Source: Marinimicrobium agarilyticum DSM 16975
GTDB lineage: Bacteria; Pseudomonadota; Gammaproteobacteria; Pseudomonadales; Cellvibrionaceae
Assembly (NCBI RefSeq): GCF_000423345.1
Contig: NZ_KE384008.1
Location: 438,857 to 502,856 of the forward strand
Length of the DNA: 64,000 nucleotides
Reading direction: 5' to 3'
Shown here in pieces: positions 63,757 to 64,000 of the stretch; within the stretch, counting starts at the first letter, position 1, and the number at the start of each line of letters is the position of its first letter. The notes under the pieces were generated by a model. The model had not been told where the DNA came from and made no database searches. It saw only the letters and a program-made list of their open reading frames with translations. A program made the translations under genes and the position numbers.

Positions 63757-64000
63757 GTGGCCAAACACTCTAACAAAAAGGAACCGTCGGCCAGCGCCGC
63801 TCAGCACCCGCCACTACAGGCGGTTGACCGGGGTTTGTTCTATCTGACTGCAAGCATTACCGGCGCCACGGTAATGATGATTGAACTGCTCGGCACACGC
63901 ATTATCGGGCCCTACTACGGTGTGAGCATGATTGTCTGGTCATCGTTGCTCTCCACGGCACTGTTGGCCCTGTCGATTGGCTATCTTCTCGGTGGGCGTC
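63757..64000 (+). CDS. Spermidine-synthase-like membrane protein (partial, 5' end)
   Basis: The reading frame is open to the window edge (81 codons seen). After a hydrophilic leader (AKHSNKKEPSASAAQHPP) come hydrophobic segments YLTASITGATVMMIELLGTRIIGPYYG and MIVWSSLLSTALLALSIGYLLGGR, typical of the N-terminus of fused membrane/spermidine synthase-like proteins. GTG 63757 is chosen, with GAGG ten bases upstream. The catalytic domain, if present, lies past the window. Confidence 0.75.
   Translation, partial: MAKHSNKKEPSASAAQHPPLQAVDRGLFYLTASITGATVMMIELLGTRIIGPYYGVSMIVWSSLLSTALLALSIGYLLGGR

Overview
The window looks like chromosomal core DNA of a moderately GC-rich gammaproteobacterium. The gene neighbourhoods match Pseudomonas-type synteny (rluC/HAD/maf/yceD/rpmF/plsX/fab, tig-clpP-clpX-lon-hupB-ppiD, mltD-gloB-rnhA-dnaQ-fimL-nudC, tusDCBE-yccA-tRNA-Ser). 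The total set (AGCS symporter, [4Fe-4S]-type CysH, FimL, stand-alone YajC) would suit a marine Cellvibrionales-like lineage (Cellvibrio, Saccharophagus or Marinimicrobium relatives). That placement is an inference from gene content only. No phage, plasmid, transposase, integrase or CRISPR locus is visible.

Layout: 0-2 kb putrescine synthesis (aguA, aguB), then bcp. 2.8-5.1 kb holds an HTH-only AraC-type regulator, yajC and a sodium:alanine symporter. 5.5-8 kb (minus strand) holds the tusDCBE sulfur relay for tRNA thiolation, yccA and tRNA-Ser(UGA). 8.1-13.9 kb holds rne and the divergent rluC-HAD pair. 14-22 kb holds maf and the envelope/fatty-acid cluster yceD-rpmF-plsX-fabD-fabG-acpP-fabF-pabC-mltG. 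22.2-29.4 kb holds glnS, cysS, corB, ypjD and ffh. 29.4-38.2 kb holds small lipoproteins, malic enzyme, a XRE-cupin regulator, fadBA and a TraB/GumN protein. 38.3-47.3 kb holds tRNA-Leu(UAG) and the protein-quality-control block tig-clpP-clpX-lon-hupB-ppiD. 47.8-56.8 kb holds mltD, gloB, a methyltransferase, rnhA, dnaQ, fimL, nudC, a membrane protein and sohB. 57-64 kb holds msrA, a thioredoxin-like protein, cysH, thrH, pabB, rimO, a membrane protein and the start of a spermidine-synthase-like membrane protein.

The most unusual content is between genes. Three elements of about 280-295 bp (5132-5425, 47460-47740, 56850-57128) each consist of two head-to-head giant hairpins. Each hairpin has a 23-30 bp (near-)perfect stem and a 51-52 nt structured loop, and a third, central stem lies between the two hairpins. 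Stem sequences differ greatly between copies yet remain paired. A small arm inside the loop shows compensatory changes (CCCA/TGGG versus TACA/TGTA). The 47 kb and 56.8 kb elements are inverted copies of the same composite unit. This looks like a non-autonomous, structure-maintained repeat family rather than ordinary terminators.

Other notable points are a near-consensus promoter placed so close to yceD that its mRNA should be almost leaderless, a 24-nt tandem repeat in the rne tail, a 16-bp palindrome upstream of rimO, and likely long structured leaders on rne and hupB. PABA/folate genes (pabC, pabB) and sulfur-assimilation/relay genes (tus, cysH, thioredoxin-like) lie at separate loci. All housekeeping genes appear intact; no frameshifted gene was found.
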